A stretch of DNA of 64,000 nucleotides from Oenococcus kitaharae (GCF_025758695.1 NZ_JANJQP010000001.1:583508-647507), one strand, 5' to 3'. Positions 52,169-61,350 are shown, counted from the stretch's first letter. Numbers and translations: made by a program. Notes: generated by a model not told the origin, from the sequence alone.

Positions 52169-54835
52169 TTATATCTTCTTAAAAAACTTTCGCTGGCACA
52201 ATTTAACGATCTCCACGACCACAATGATAGAGAAAGAAGCAGCCAGTACAATGGACCATTGGTGGAGATTCAAGTCAGAAACATGGAAAATACCATTCAG
52301 GCCTGGCACTAGCACCACAATCGCCATTGATAACAAACTGATTAAGATAGCACCATTGAAATATTTATTCTTAAATGGGCCGACCCTTAAAATCGACTGA
52401 TAAACTGATTTAACGTTAAAGGCATTGACTAATTGCATTAGGCCCAGCGTCATAAATGACATGGTCAAAGCATCGCGGTGAATCAACATCTGGCTTCCCG
52501 GATGATCAGGAAAAGCAATGGCCAAAGCGTAGACGCTTAGCACGGTCAGGGATTGGATGATTCCTTGCCAGACAATCGCCGGCCCGACACCATCTGATAA
52601 GAAACTAGATGATTTACCGCGTGGCGGGCGCTGCATAATGCCAGGTTCAGTCGGTTCCAAACCCAAAGCAATCGCCGGAAATGTATCCGTTACCAAATTA
52701 ATCCACAGAATCATGACAGGCACGAACAAATTCCAGCCCATAATCGTCATAACAAACAGGGTCATAACCTCTGCCAAATTAGATGATAACAAATACTGGA
52801 GTGCTTTTTGAATATTCGCAAATACAGTACGGCCCTCTTTAACAGCATTAACGATAGTGGCGAAATTATCATCCGCCAAGACCATATCGGAAGCACCTTT
52901 GGAAACTTCGGTTCCCGTAATACCCATGGCAACACCGATATCAGCCGTTTTCAAAGCCGGTGCATCATTGACACCATCCCCGGTCATCGCAACGATCTTA
53001 TCGCGTTTTTGCCATGCATGGACGATTCTAACCTTGTGTTCCGGTGCAACACGCGCATAGACACTGTACTGTGTCACGCGGTCATTAAAATCCTCATCAG
53101 ATATTTTATCCAGTTCGGCACCCGTAATAACAGCCTGCGGTCCCTGCTCTTTAGTTAAAATGCCCAAACGAATTGCAATCGCAGCCGCCGTATCACGATG
53201 GTCACCCGTAATCATGATTGGCCGGATTCCTGCCTGTCGTGCTTCTTTAACAGCTTGTGCGACTTCCGGACGTTCCGGATCAATCATGGCTACAAACCCT
53301 GCAAAGACGAGGTTCTGCTCAACAAGTTTGCTGGTCATTTTACCCGGCACTTCATCGCTATTTTGAAAGGCGAATGCCAGAACACGTAGTGCCTGCTGAG
53401 CCAATTCATGGTTAATTTCCAGCAGCTGCTGGCGATTCTCTTCAGTCAGAGGCTGAATTTTACCCTTAATCTCAATTTGAGATGTCCGTCGCAGCAATTC
53501 ATCCGGCGCACCTTTCACGGTAATCAGATACTTGCCATGATGTTTATTGACAGTCGTCATGAGCTTGCGTTCCGAATCAAACGGAATCTCTGCCACACGG
53601 CCCATTCTGTCAAAAAGACTATCCAGATCCTGGTTTTGTTTCTCATTAAAGGTAATCAAAGCCGTCTCGGTTGGATCGCCAATCAAGCCCTCTTCTGTAC
53701 GCTTCGTATCGTTATTCAAAGCCATCACAACAGCTAGACGTTCGGCTGTTGCATCCCCTTCGATGCTTCGCTCAGCATCATAGACTTGATTGTCTACGAC
53801 ATACTTTTCGACGGTCATCTTGTTTTGAGTCAAGGTACCAGTCTTATCAGATCCGATTATCTGCGTGGAACCCAGTGTCTCGACAGCCGCTAAACGACGC
53901 ATCAAAGCATTTTTCTTGGCCAAACGTCCTGTACCTAAGGCTAGCGTAATCGTCACAATTGCCGGCAGGCCTTCTGGAATGGCTGCGACAGCAATACTGA
54001 TCGCCGTTAACAGCATGTTGATGAAGTTCTCGGCACCTTTTAACATGCCGATCACAAACACAATCAGCGAAATCACAAGAATCAGATAAGTCAGCGTTTT
54101 TCCCAACTGCTTTAAATTCATCTGCAAAGGCGTTGCCGTCTCTTCGGTCTGCTCAAGCATATTAGCAATGTGGCCGACCTCAGTCTGCATTCCTGTTGCG
54201 ACCACGATACCAGTCGCACGGCCGTAAGTCGCATTTGTATTCATAAAGGCCATATTGTGCCGGTCGCCAAGACCCGGATTCTTAGCCCGCAAGACACCTG
54301 CGCTTTTCTCAACTGCAACTGATTCACCAGTTAGGGCCGCTTCTTCAATCTTGAGCGAGCTGACATCTATCAGTCGCAGATCGGCCGGGATAATATCACC
54401 AGCTTCCAAAAGCACAATATCTCCGACCACCAGATCGGTTGCCGGCACAGAAAGCACTTTGCCATCACGCAAGACATTGGCATTGGGAGTCGACATTTGT
54501 TTTAAAGCTTCAATCGCATCTTCTGCTTTGGATTCCTGAAAAACGCCGAAAATCGCATTCAGGACAACAACCAGCAAAATAAAGATCGCATCAACGACCT
54601 CGCCGGTAAGTGCTGCAACAACGGCCGCAACAGCCAGAATAGCAATCATAAAATCCTTGAACTGGTTAATGAATTTCTGCAGCAGCGTTGTCCGCTTTGC
54701 CTCATTTAACGCATTATGGCCGTATTTAGCCAAGAGATCAGCCACAGCCGCAGCCGTCAAACCTTGATTTTTATCAGACGATAAAAGCTTGATAACGTCT
54801 TTGGCGGGCTGATCGTAAAATTTATTTTCAGACAA
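52169..54835 (-). CDS. P-type cation-transporting ATPase (Mn2+/Ca2+ exporter, YoaB/PMR1-like)
   Basis: The 888-residue P2-type ATPase has GDIVLLEAGDIIPADLRL and the TGES actuator motif, PEGLPAIVTITLALG in M4, the phosphorylated aspartate in GSDKTGTLTQNKM, KGAPDELL for nucleotide binding and MTGDGVNDAPALKTADIGVAM. M5-M6 read SSNLAEVMTLFV and WINLVTDTFPAIALG. The sequence resembles SERCA/PMR1 pumps; a yybP-ykoY riboswitch in the leader indicates Mn2+ as substrate, as shown for lactococcal YoaB. The start is TTG 54835, 9 nt behind GAGGAG. Confidence 0.92.
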   Translation of the reverse strand: MSENKFYDQPAKDVIKLLSSDKNQGLTAAAVADLLAKYGHNALNEAKRTTLLQKFINQFKDFMIAILAVAAVVAALTGEVVDAIFILLVVVLNAIFGVFQESKAEDAIEALKQMSTPNANVLRDGKVLSVPATDLVVGDIVLLEAGDIIPADLRLIDVSSLKIEEAALTGESVAVEKSAGVLRAKNPGLGDRHNMAFMNTNATYGRATGIVVATGMQTEVGHIANMLEQTEETATPLQMNLKQLGKTLTYLILVISLIVFVIGMLKGAENFINMLLTAISIAVAAIPEGLPAIVTITLALGTGRLAKKNALMRRLAAVETLGSTQIIGSDKTGTLTQNKMTVEKYVVDNQVYDAERSIEGDATAERLAVVMALNNDTKRTEEGLIGDPTETALITFNEKQNQDLDSLFDRMGRVAEIPFDSERKLMTTVNKHHGKYLITVKGAPDELLRRTSQIEIKGKIQPLTEENRQQLLEINHELAQQALRVLAFAFQNSDEVPGKMTSKLVEQNLVFAGFVAMIDPERPEVAQAVKEARQAGIRPIMITGDHRDTAAAIAIRLGILTKEQGPQAVITGAELDKISDEDFNDRVTQYSVYARVAPEHKVRIVHAWQKRDKIVAMTGDGVNDAPALKTADIGVAMGITGTEVSKGASDMVLADDNFATIVNAVKEGRTVFANIQKALQYLLSSNLAEVMTLFVMTIMGWNLFVPVMILWINLVTDTFPAIALGLEPTEPGIMQRPPRGKSSSFLSDGVGPAIVWQGIIQSLTVLSVYALAIAFPDHPGSQMLIHRDALTMSFMTLGLMQLVNAFNVKSVYQSILRVGPFKNKYFNGAILISLLSMAIVVLVPGLNGIFHVSDLNLHQWSIVLAASFSIIVVVEIVKLCQRKFFKKI

Positions 54836-54861
54836 AATAAAAGACTCCTCTAATTATTATT

Positions 54862-54966
54862 AAAATGAGTCTCACTGATTAAGGGTCGCCAGAGTTATTC
54901 GCTCGTGCAACTTGGTTTTCCCGCAGATCAAATGAAACATACGACCGCCGTTACTCCCTCATTTAA
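54862..54966 (-). promoter_or_regulatory. yybP-ykoY (Mn2+) riboswitch
   Basis: On the minus strand the element opens AAATGAGGGAGTAACGGCGG and closes GTGAGACTCATTTT. Helix P1 pairs AAATGAG with CTCATTT, and the conserved loops GGGAGTA (consensus GGGGAGUA) and GAGAC are both present. No terminator follows; instead AGACTC can pair with GAGTCT around the GAGGAG ribosome binding site, so a translational ON switch with Mn2+ is likely. TATAAT (54974-54979) lies just upstream. Confidence 0.85.
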
Positions 54967-55034
54967 TAACTTAATTATACAGAAGAAAAAAATAAAGCGT
55001 TTTAAACCACTATTAATAGTTCTGGCAGCATGAA

Positions 55035-55901
55035 TCAGACCTGTTTTTCATAAAAATTGCCAAAAGTATGATCTACTTTCCACATGGATGCAAAAGCCTT
55101 CGGATCGGCCTGTTTGATAGCCAAATGAAGTTCGTAACGCTCCTCTAATGTGATAACCGTGAAAATGACATGCTTAGAATCATGCAGATATCCACCTTGA
55201 GCATCGTCAACCACTGTAATGCCGCGCCGCAAACGAGATTGAATCGCTTCAATCATTTTGTCTTTACTGTTAGTCACGATCATGACCTGCATCTGCTGCT
55301 GCTGTGTATAAACAATCGTGGTAATCCAGGCAGAAATGACGATACCGATAATGGAATAAAAAGCATGACTCCAGCCGTGCTGAAAACCAGATCCCAGCAT
55401 AACAAAGGAATTAAAGGCGACATTAATCGGAAACACTTTAATATTCCAAAAACGTTTGCTGATAATTTCCAGCACATCCAAGCCGCCGGTGGCGACACCG
55501 TTTTTTAAAGCAAATCCCGTGGCGAAACCATTGATGGCTCCGCCAAAAACAGCGCACATCAAAGGATCTGAAATCAAAGGTTTTGCCGGCGCTATGATAA
55601 TCGCAATAAAGATTGAAGAACAGGCAATTGCCGAAATTTCAAAAAACGCTAAACGACGGCTAATCAAAATAATAGCCAGAAACACCATCGGCAGATTAAT
55701 CAGTAAAATAATCAGCGGCAGATAACTGCTTGCGAAAAAAAAGCCGACCAGCTGGCCAAGGCCATTAAAGCCGCTGGAATAAATGTTCCCTGGTTTCCAG
55801 AAAAAATTCATCGCAACAGCAACAAGGACACCATACAGAATCGCAGCACCGCCACGGGCTGCGATCGCATGTTTTGATAAGTAGTTTCTCAGCTGATCCA
55901 T
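55035..55901 (-). CDS. YitT family membrane protein (DUF161/DUF2179)
   Basis: The 288-residue protein has five to six membrane segments (AAILYGVLVAVAMNFFW, SSYLPLIILLINLPMVFLAIIL and others), the YitT motif GVATGGLDVLEII, and a C-terminal cytoplasmic DUF2179 domain with ITVVDDAQGGYLHDSKHVIFTVI. Function is unknown, although the family is widespread in Firmicutes. TATAAT (55910-55915) ends 8 nt before the ATG and there is no Shine-Dalgarno sequence. The upstream kinase gene is 20 nt away. Confidence 0.88.
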   Translation of the reverse strand: MDQLRNYLSKHAIAARGGAAILYGVLVAVAMNFFWKPGNIYSSGFNGLGQLVGFFFASSYLPLIILLINLPMVFLAIILISRRLAFFEISAIACSSIFIAIIIAPAKPLISDPLMCAVFGGAINGFATGFALKNGVATGGLDVLEIISKRFWNIKVFPINVAFNSFVMLGSGFQHGWSHAFYSIIGIVISAWITTIVYTQQQQMQVMIVTNSKDKMIEAIQSRLRRGITVVDDAQGGYLHDSKHVIFTVITLEERYELHLAIKQADPKAFASMWKVDHTFGNFYEKQV

Positions 55902-55921
55902 CGAATTAAATTATAAACCAG

Positions 55922-56731
55922 TTACTTAATCGCCCAGTGATTTATCGGCCCGAATTGATGGCCAACAGCGATTTGATTGCTGATCGCCTCATAGGTAGCC
56001 GTTTTGGCAATCGCGATCGCGTCTTTCACAGATTTATTTTTCGCAATTTCCGCTGTGATAATCGCCGAAAAGGTGTCGCCAGTCCCATTGATATGTGTGG
56101 TGTCGACATATTTTTCAGATAGTAGATAATGGCTGCCATCAGCTAAAAGAACATAATCGGAAACAGTCTCCTGATCGCCTTGATAGACATGTGAGCCCTT
56201 TATAACAACGTTTTTAACACCAAGTTTTTGAATTTGAGCAGCCGCTTTAGCAACGTCTGCCTGGTCATGAAACTCAAAATCAACAATGACTTGGGCTTCT
56301 GAATAATTCGGCGTCGCCACCAACGCTAATGGAAGCAATTTTTCCCTTAATGTATTAATCGCAGCATCTTCGAGAAGCTTTGCACCGTGCTTAGTCGTGA
56401 TTACCGGATCGACAATCAAAGGACCGAAATGATAACGCTGATAATTTTCCACGACATTTTTAATCAAGCTGCCATCTGAGAGCATGCCTGTTTTAGCAGC
56501 TTTAATCTGAAAATCTTCAGCTAACGCCTTGAATTCAGCATCAATAAAATCAAGAGGAAAACTATGGCTGGCATGGATACCATAAGAATTTCCTGCTACA
56601 GCCGCAATTAAAACCGAACTGCCATAGACATGCCGAGAAAAAAAGGCATGCAGATCTGCCTGCACACCTGCTGATCCATCGGAATCCGAGCCGGCAATCG
56701 TCAAAGCTTGTGGGAATGAATTAGTAATCAT
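55922..56731 (-). CDS. Hydroxymethylpyrimidine/pyridoxine kinase (ThiD/PdxK family)
   Basis: The 269-residue ribokinase-fold enzyme begins ALTIAGSDSDGSAGVQADLHAF, has KTGMLSDGSLIKNVV and VDPVITTKHGAKLL, and the catalytic-site THINGTGDTFSAIITAEI. Whether it phosphorylates hydroxymethylpyrimidine or pyridoxal cannot be decided; the GTGDTF ending and the absence of thiamine genes nearby favour a pyridoxal-type kinase. Pyridoxal phosphate is the cofactor of several enzymes in the window. GAGGAGA lies 7 nt before the ATG. Confidence 0.85.
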   Translation of the reverse strand: MITNSFPQALTIAGSDSDGSAGVQADLHAFFSRHVYGSSVLIAAVAGNSYGIHASHSFPLDFIDAEFKALAEDFQIKAAKTGMLSDGSLIKNVVENYQRYHFGPLIVDPVITTKHGAKLLEDAAINTLREKLLPLALVATPNYSEAQVIVDFEFHDQADVAKAAAQIQKLGVKNVVIKGSHVYQGDQETVSDYVLLADGSHYLLSEKYVDTTHINGTGDTFSAIITAEIAKNKSVKDAIAIAKTATYEAISNQIAVGHQFGPINHWAIK

Positions 56732-56773
56732 TAATATCTCCTCGTGGGTGTGGTAAACAAAGCAAATACTTAT

Positions 56774-57268
56774 TTAGAAATGATTTCCGCCGGTTAGCTC
56801 CAAATAGCTCATGGCACAAGCTGCAACAAGTGCAGCCAGAATATCATCAATATAGACATTGACGGAATCAGTTTTATCATTCAAAACACCGATCAGGCCG
56901 GGTTTTTCATTGTCCAGCCAGCCATAATGAACCGTTGCAGCGGCACCAAACTGGCTAGCCAGTCCGATCGCTAAAATTTCATCAACATTATGCCCATTGG
57001 CATCCCTGGCCAGACGTGCTTTAAGCGGATTGTCGTCGGACATCGTTTCAGCAGACTCGTCCATAAATAAGGCTGTTAAAATAATGTCATTAACTTCGTC
57101 GCGCTTTAAAACCATCGACAGAGCCTCTTCCAGCCGTTTGCCATCGGCAGCGAAATGATAATGGGCTTGCAAAAATTCAGTCGTCAGCATCGTGACGTCA
57201 GATAATGCGACGCCTCTTTGTGATAACTCTTTGATACTCGCTTGAGCTAATTTTGAATAAGAAATCAT
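56774..57268 (-). CDS. Phosphatidylglycerophosphatase A-type protein
   Basis: The 164-residue protein contains DEILAIGLASQFGAAATVHYGW and VNVYIDDILAALVAACAM, motifs of the PgpA/YutG family. Unlike Escherichia PgpA it lacks clear membrane segments, as in Firmicute YutG-like members. It may dephosphorylate phosphatidylglycerophosphate or a soluble phosphate. It is 7 nt downstream of the glycerate kinase gene in the same orientation. Confidence 0.78.
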   Translation of the reverse strand: MISYSKLAQASIKELSQRGVALSDVTMLTTEFLQAHYHFAADGKRLEEALSMVLKRDEVNDIILTALFMDESAETMSDDNPLKARLARDANGHNVDEILAIGLASQFGAAATVHYGWLDNEKPGLIGVLNDKTDSVNVYIDDILAALVAACAMSYLELTGGNHF

Positions 57269-57275
57269 ACTTAAA

Positions 57276-58430
57276 TCATAATCCTTTTGGAGGTATCGTT
57301 TTGGCTATCAAACGGCCGATGTTTTCAGCCGTCCGAGATAAATTACTGGCTGCTTTTTGAATCGCTTCTGGCAACGTTTGTATACCTGGTAAAATGCTGA
57401 AAACGGCGTCAATACCGAGTTTATATAATGGATCAATTCCTTCACCGACATGGCCAGCTAAAGCGATGATCGTTGCCTGCGGTGAAACGGCCTTGGCTGC
57501 TTGAGCAACGCCAATCGGCGTCTTGCCGTATTGTGTCTGAAAATCAATTGAGCCTTCACCTGTAATGACCAAGTCTGCGTTTTTAACACGTTTTTTAAAA
57601 TCAGTTGTCTCGATGACAATTCCAATACCCTTGGCCATACTGGCGTTCGTAAAAGCCAGCAGTCCTGCCCCCAAACCACCGGCTGCTCCGGCCCCAGGAT
57701 AATCAGCCAGTTTCTTTCCTAAATCATGCTGAATTGTAGCTGCGTAATGAAGTAAATTTTTATCCAAAAGATGTACCATCTGCAGATTGGCGCCCTTTTG
57801 CGGGCCAAAGACAAATGCTGATCCATTCGGCCCGACCAAAGGATTGGTCACATCTGAGGCAATGCGAATATGCGTGACCGATACCAAAGGGTCAATCTGG
57901 CTAACATCAATATGGTCCAGCTCGCCCAAGCCGCCTCCCCCAAGATGAATTTCTTGATTCTGTTTATTTAAGAAACGAACGCCTAAAGCTGCGGCCATTC
58001 CTTGACCACCATCTGTCGTCGCACTGCCTCCGATCCCAATGATCAGTTGGCGAGCACCACGATGCATGGCGTCCAGCATGAGCTGGCCAGTTCCGTAGCT
58101 GCTGGCCGCCAAAGGATCAGTTTGGTTTTCTCGAATAAATTGGATACCACTGGCTGCAGACATTTCAATGACAGCCGTTTTGCCATGGTCAATCAAACCA
58201 TACCGAGCTGACACAGTTTCTCCAAAGGGATTCAAAACATCGACATTTTGAAAAATCCCTCCTTTTGCATCAACTAATGACTGGACCGTCCCTTCACCAC
58301 CGTCAGCCATCGGAATCAACTCATAGTCGGCTTGGGGCAATGCCTGAAGTAGGCCAGTATGAATGGATTCTGCTGCTTGTTTGGCTGTTAAACTGCCTTT
58401 AAAAGAATCCGGTGCAATTACAATTTTCAT
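57276..58430 (-). CDS. Glycerate kinase (GarK/GlxK type)
   Basis: The 384-residue protein has the GckA-independent glycerate kinase family signatures: IAPDSFKGSLTAKQAAESI, PMADGGEGTVQSLVDA, IGIGGSATTDGGQGMAAALG, the GAAGGLGAGLLAF loop and VITGEGSIDFQTQYGKTPIGVA. It phosphorylates glycerate to 2- or 3-phosphoglycerate, feeding lower glycolysis. AAGGAGC lies 5 nt before the ATG. A structured leader with a terminator precedes it, implying attenuation. ppdK lies upstream on the same strand. Confidence 0.93.
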   Translation of the reverse strand: MKIVIAPDSFKGSLTAKQAAESIHTGLLQALPQADYELIPMADGGEGTVQSLVDAKGGIFQNVDVLNPFGETVSARYGLIDHGKTAVIEMSAASGIQFIRENQTDPLAASSYGTGQLMLDAMHRGARQLIIGIGGSATTDGGQGMAAALGVRFLNKQNQEIHLGGGGLGELDHIDVSQIDPLVSVTHIRIASDVTNPLVGPNGSAFVFGPQKGANLQMVHLLDKNLLHYAATIQHDLGKKLADYPGAGAAGGLGAGLLAFTNASMAKGIGIVIETTDFKKRVKNADLVITGEGSIDFQTQYGKTPIGVAQAAKAVSPQATIIALAGHVGEGIDPLYKLGIDAVFSILPGIQTLPEAIQKAASNLSRTAENIGRLIAKTIPPKGL

Positions 58431-58445
58431 AAACGCTCCTTAGCA

Positions 58446-58541
58446 AAAAAGCGATCTTAGTTCAAAGGTTCTGGATCGCCGCACCATTTACTCATCTAAT
58501 TTACCGCAGTTCCCCCGGAGCCGGATAGGATGTGAGCACAA
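58446..58541 (-). promoter_or_regulatory. Structured leader with attenuator terminator upstream of glycerate kinase
   Basis: On the minus strand a leader of about 95 nt contains CATC/GATG and ATCCG/CGGT pairings and a CCGGctCCGG element, and ends in a terminator: GCGATC (58474-58479) pairs with GATCGC (58451-58456), followed by six T, 6 nt before the AAGGAGC ribosome binding site region. A promoter (TTGATA 58577-58582, TTTTAT 58554-58559, 17 bp) overlaps the end of ppdK. It is too short for a T-box and matches no riboswitch class that could be recalled. Confidence 0.55.
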
Positions 58542-58572
58542 AAAAGGCATTAAATAAAATTAATGCCTTTTG
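58539..58572 (-). terminator. Terminator of ppdK
   Basis: AAAGGCATTAA pairs with TTAATGCCTTT around a 6 nt loop, followed by T-rich sequence on the minus strand, 9 nt after the ppdK stop codon. Confidence 0.85.
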
Positions 58573-58578
58573 CGCTTA

Positions 58579-61215
58579 TCAAACAAGTGCTACTTTTGCC
58601 GTGCGATTACGAATGTGTGCTTGAGCAGCAGCCATACGAGCTACCGGCACACGATAAGGCGAGCATGAAACATAGCTGACACCAATCTTTTCAAAGAAAT
58701 CAATTGATGCCGCATCCCCGCCAACTTCGCCACAGACGCCGATATCTAAATTCGGTTTAGTCCGACGGCCTTTATCGATGGCGATTTTCATTAATTGGCC
58801 AACACCTTGTGTGTCGACTGTTTGGAAAGGATCTGCCGGAAGTATGCCTTTTTTCAGATAATCAGGCATAAAAGAGGCAACGTCATCACGCGAGAAAGCC
58901 AATGTTAACTGAGTTAAATCATTGGTGCCAAAACTGAAGAAATCCGATACCTCTGCGATCTCGTCAGCAACCACACAAGCACGCGGCGTCTCGATCATCG
59001 TCCCGACAGTATAAGCCATCGATAGTTTGTGTTTGGCCATCGTTTCCTCGATTTTATCAACCACTAACCGGCGGACCCAACCCATCTCAGCTTTAGAATT
59101 CGTCAATGGAATCATAATATGCGGATTCACATTGACCCCCTGGTCATGCAAACGCAGGACAGCGTTTATAATCGCCTGGACCTGCATTTCGTAAATATCT
59201 GGGAAAGTCACGGCTAAGCGATCGCCTCGATGCCCCAGCATCGGATTGGACTCCTTTAATGATTCAATGCGGGCGCGCAATTTCTCGACGGAAAGACCAA
59301 TTTGCTGAGAAACAGCCGCAATTTCTTTTTCGTCATGCGGCAAAAATTCATGCAAAGGCGGATCCAATAATCTGATTGTGACTTCTTTTCCGGCTGCCAA
59401 TCGGTAAATTTCGTAAAAATCGCCTTGCTGCATAGCTAGAAGTTTTGATAAAGGATCTTGGCGGTCAATTTTGTTCTCCGCTAAAATCAAGCGGCGCATC
59501 TGCAGCAGGCGTTCGGACTTGAAAAACATATGCTCCGTACGAGTCAATCCAATGCCATCAGCACCAAAATCAAGTGCTTTTTGGAAATCTTTTGGTGTAT
59601 CTGCATTCGTATAAACACCCATTCGAGCTGTCTGTTTGGCCCAATCGAGAAGCTGAGATAATTCACCTCGGATCTCGGCATCGCGGCTTATAATCTGGCC
59701 TAGATATAGATTGCCGCTGCTGCCATCAACCGAAATCCAATCACCTTCATGAATCACTTGGCCTTTGACGCTAGCTGTTTTGCTATCATAATCAACCTCT
59801 AAGTCGTGTGCCCCGACAACGCCTGTCGAAGCCATGCCGCGCGCAACAACTGCTGCATGTGAGGTCATGCCACCGCGAGATGTCACAATTGCCTGGCTGG
59901 CGATCATCCCTTCGATATCCTCTGGTGATGTATCCGAGCGTACCAAAACGACTTTAATACCCTGATCACTGGCTTTTTTAGCATCTGCAGAGGTGAAATA
60001 GACCTGCCCTGTTGCTGCGCCCGGTGAAGCCGGCAAACCGTTTGTAAGCACTTGGTGTTTTTTTAGATCCCCCGGGTCAAACTCCGGATGCAGCATTTTG
60101 GCAATTGATTCGGCCTCAACACTTAAAATGGCGTCCCCTTTTGTCAATAAGCCCTCCCGAACCATATCAACAGCAATTCTAACCGCGGCTGTCGGCGTAC
60201 GTTTCCCGCTTCGCGTCTGGAGCAGATACATTTTGCCTTGTTCAATCGTAAATTCCATATCCTGCATATCTCGGTAATGCGCCTCGATTTTTTGAGCCGT
60301 ATCCAAGAGCTGTGCATATAAAACCGGCATCGATACCTGTAGTACACTCACAGGCTGTGGCGTCCGAATGCCTGCAACAACATCCTCGCCCTGCGCATTG
60401 ATTAAATATTCACCAAATAAACCAGCTTCACCAGTTGAGGGGTTACGCGTAAAGGCGACACCCGTTCCGGAATCCTGCCCAAAATTGCCAAAAACCATTT
60501 CCTGAATATTGACCGCTGTCCCTAATGCCTCTGAAATATGGTTCTCTTGACGATAAATTCGGGCACGATGGTTGTTCCAGGAATCAAAAACTGCATTAAC
60601 CGCTGCCAAAAGCTGTTCTTTGGGATCTTGAGGGAATTCCCCTTGGTCGGAATCAGCATAGATTTCCTTAAAACGACTCACGATTTCTTTAAGATCATCG
60701 ATGGTCAGATCCAAATCGGAATCATAGTTCTTAGCTTTCTTGATATCTGTCAGAATTTGATCGAAAGCTGTTTCCGGCAGACCAAAAACTACGTTGCCAA
60801 ACATGGCAAGCAAACGACGATAGCTATCGTAGGCAAATCTTTCATTGCCAGTTAATCGAGCCAGTATGCTAACGCTCTCGTCATTGAGGCCAATATTCAA
60901 AATCGTGTCCATCATACCAGGCATGGAAATGGCAGCACCAGATCGAACTGACACGAGCAGCGGGTCTTTGGCTGCGCCAAATTTTTTGCCCGTAACTGTG
61001 CTCAGGCTGTCTAAAGCTTGGTCTAATTCCTGTAGCAGTTCAGCACTGAGATTATGCCGCAGCTGATACTCATGGCAAGCTTCAGTCGTAATCGTAAAGC
61101 CGTGTGGTACTGGCAGCCCCATCCGTGTCATTTCAGCGAGATTTGCACCTTTTCCACCCAACAGATTAGACATTTGGCTGCTGCCTTCTGAAAAGTTATA
61201 TATTTGTTTGGTCAT
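58579..61215 (-). CDS. ppdK: Pyruvate, phosphate dikinase
   Basis: The start is ATG 61215 behind AAAGGGTG; a TTG frame from 61236 begins in the operator. The 878-residue protein has the N-terminal ATP-binding domain (LLGGKGANLAEMTRMGLPVPHGFTIT), the swivelling phosphohistidine domain (SRGGMTSHAAVVARGMAS, catalytic His) and the C-terminal PEP/pyruvate barrel (GADGIGLTRTEHMFF, FSFGTNDLTQLTLAFSRDD, GVCGEVGGD with the catalytic Cys). It interconverts pyruvate, ATP and Pi with PEP, AMP and PPi. A PPDK regulatory protein gene is not adjacent; a CcpN-like regulator gene is. Confidence 0.95.
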   Translation of the reverse strand: MTKQIYNFSEGSSQMSNLLGGKGANLAEMTRMGLPVPHGFTITTEACHEYQLRHNLSAELLQELDQALDSLSTVTGKKFGAAKDPLLVSVRSGAAISMPGMMDTILNIGLNDESVSILARLTGNERFAYDSYRRLLAMFGNVVFGLPETAFDQILTDIKKAKNYDSDLDLTIDDLKEIVSRFKEIYADSDQGEFPQDPKEQLLAAVNAVFDSWNNHRARIYRQENHISEALGTAVNIQEMVFGNFGQDSGTGVAFTRNPSTGEAGLFGEYLINAQGEDVVAGIRTPQPVSVLQVSMPVLYAQLLDTAQKIEAHYRDMQDMEFTIEQGKMYLLQTRSGKRTPTAAVRIAVDMVREGLLTKGDAILSVEAESIAKMLHPEFDPGDLKKHQVLTNGLPASPGAATGQVYFTSADAKKASDQGIKVVLVRSDTSPEDIEGMIASQAIVTSRGGMTSHAAVVARGMASTGVVGAHDLEVDYDSKTASVKGQVIHEGDWISVDGSSGNLYLGQIISRDAEIRGELSQLLDWAKQTARMGVYTNADTPKDFQKALDFGADGIGLTRTEHMFFKSERLLQMRRLILAENKIDRQDPLSKLLAMQQGDFYEIYRLAAGKEVTIRLLDPPLHEFLPHDEKEIAAVSQQIGLSVEKLRARIESLKESNPMLGHRGDRLAVTFPDIYEMQVQAIINAVLRLHDQGVNVNPHIMIPLTNSKAEMGWVRRLVVDKIEETMAKHKLSMAYTVGTMIETPRACVVADEIAEVSDFFSFGTNDLTQLTLAFSRDDVASFMPDYLKKGILPADPFQTVDTQGVGQLMKIAIDKGRRTKPNLDIGVCGEVGGDAASIDFFEKIGVSYVSCSPYRVPVARMAAAQAHIRNRTAKVALV

Positions 61216-61230
61216 ATATGCACCCTTTCG

Positions 61231-61256
61231 GAACAAATAATACGTCTTATTTGTTC
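61231..61256 (-). promoter_or_regulatory. 26-bp near-perfect palindrome in the ppdK leader
   Basis: GAACAAATAA and TTATTTGTTC are perfect 10 bp arms around TACGTC, whose inner ACGT is also symmetric, so only one pair is mismatched. It lies between the AT-rich -10 region and the ribosome binding site. The CcpN-like protein encoded directly upstream is the obvious candidate ligand. It does not match the Bacillus CcpN motif. Confidence 0.65.
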
Positions 61257-61287
61257 GATATATAATTTATAATATATTCAATCAAAT

Positions 61288-61301
61288 TGCAAGCGCTTAC
61301 A
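61288..61301 (-). promoter_or_regulatory. cre-like (CcpA) site in the ppdK promoter
   Basis: On the minus strand TGTAAGCGCTTGCA matches the cre consensus with a single mismatch in the last W position. TTGCAA, a possible -35 box, overlaps its end, and TAAATT lies 17 bp further. Catabolite control of PEP synthesis is plausible. Confidence 0.6.
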
Positions 61302-61310
61302 AAGATGTTT

Positions 61311-61337
61311 AAAATAAAAACCGCACTTCACGCACGG
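61311..61337 (-). terminator. Terminator of the CcpN-like gene
   Basis: CCGTGC-gtgaa-GTGCGG (six pairs, two G-U) followed by TTTTTATTTT on the minus strand, 14 nt after the stop codon. Confidence 0.7.
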
Positions 61338-61350
61338 AATTTTTACATGT

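Noticed and set aside
58446..58541. T-box leader for glycerate kinase (TGGTGCGGCG resembles the T-box sequence)
   Set aside because: The leader is too short for stem I and a specifier loop, the conserved TGGNACCGCG is not matched, and the gene is not tRNA-related.
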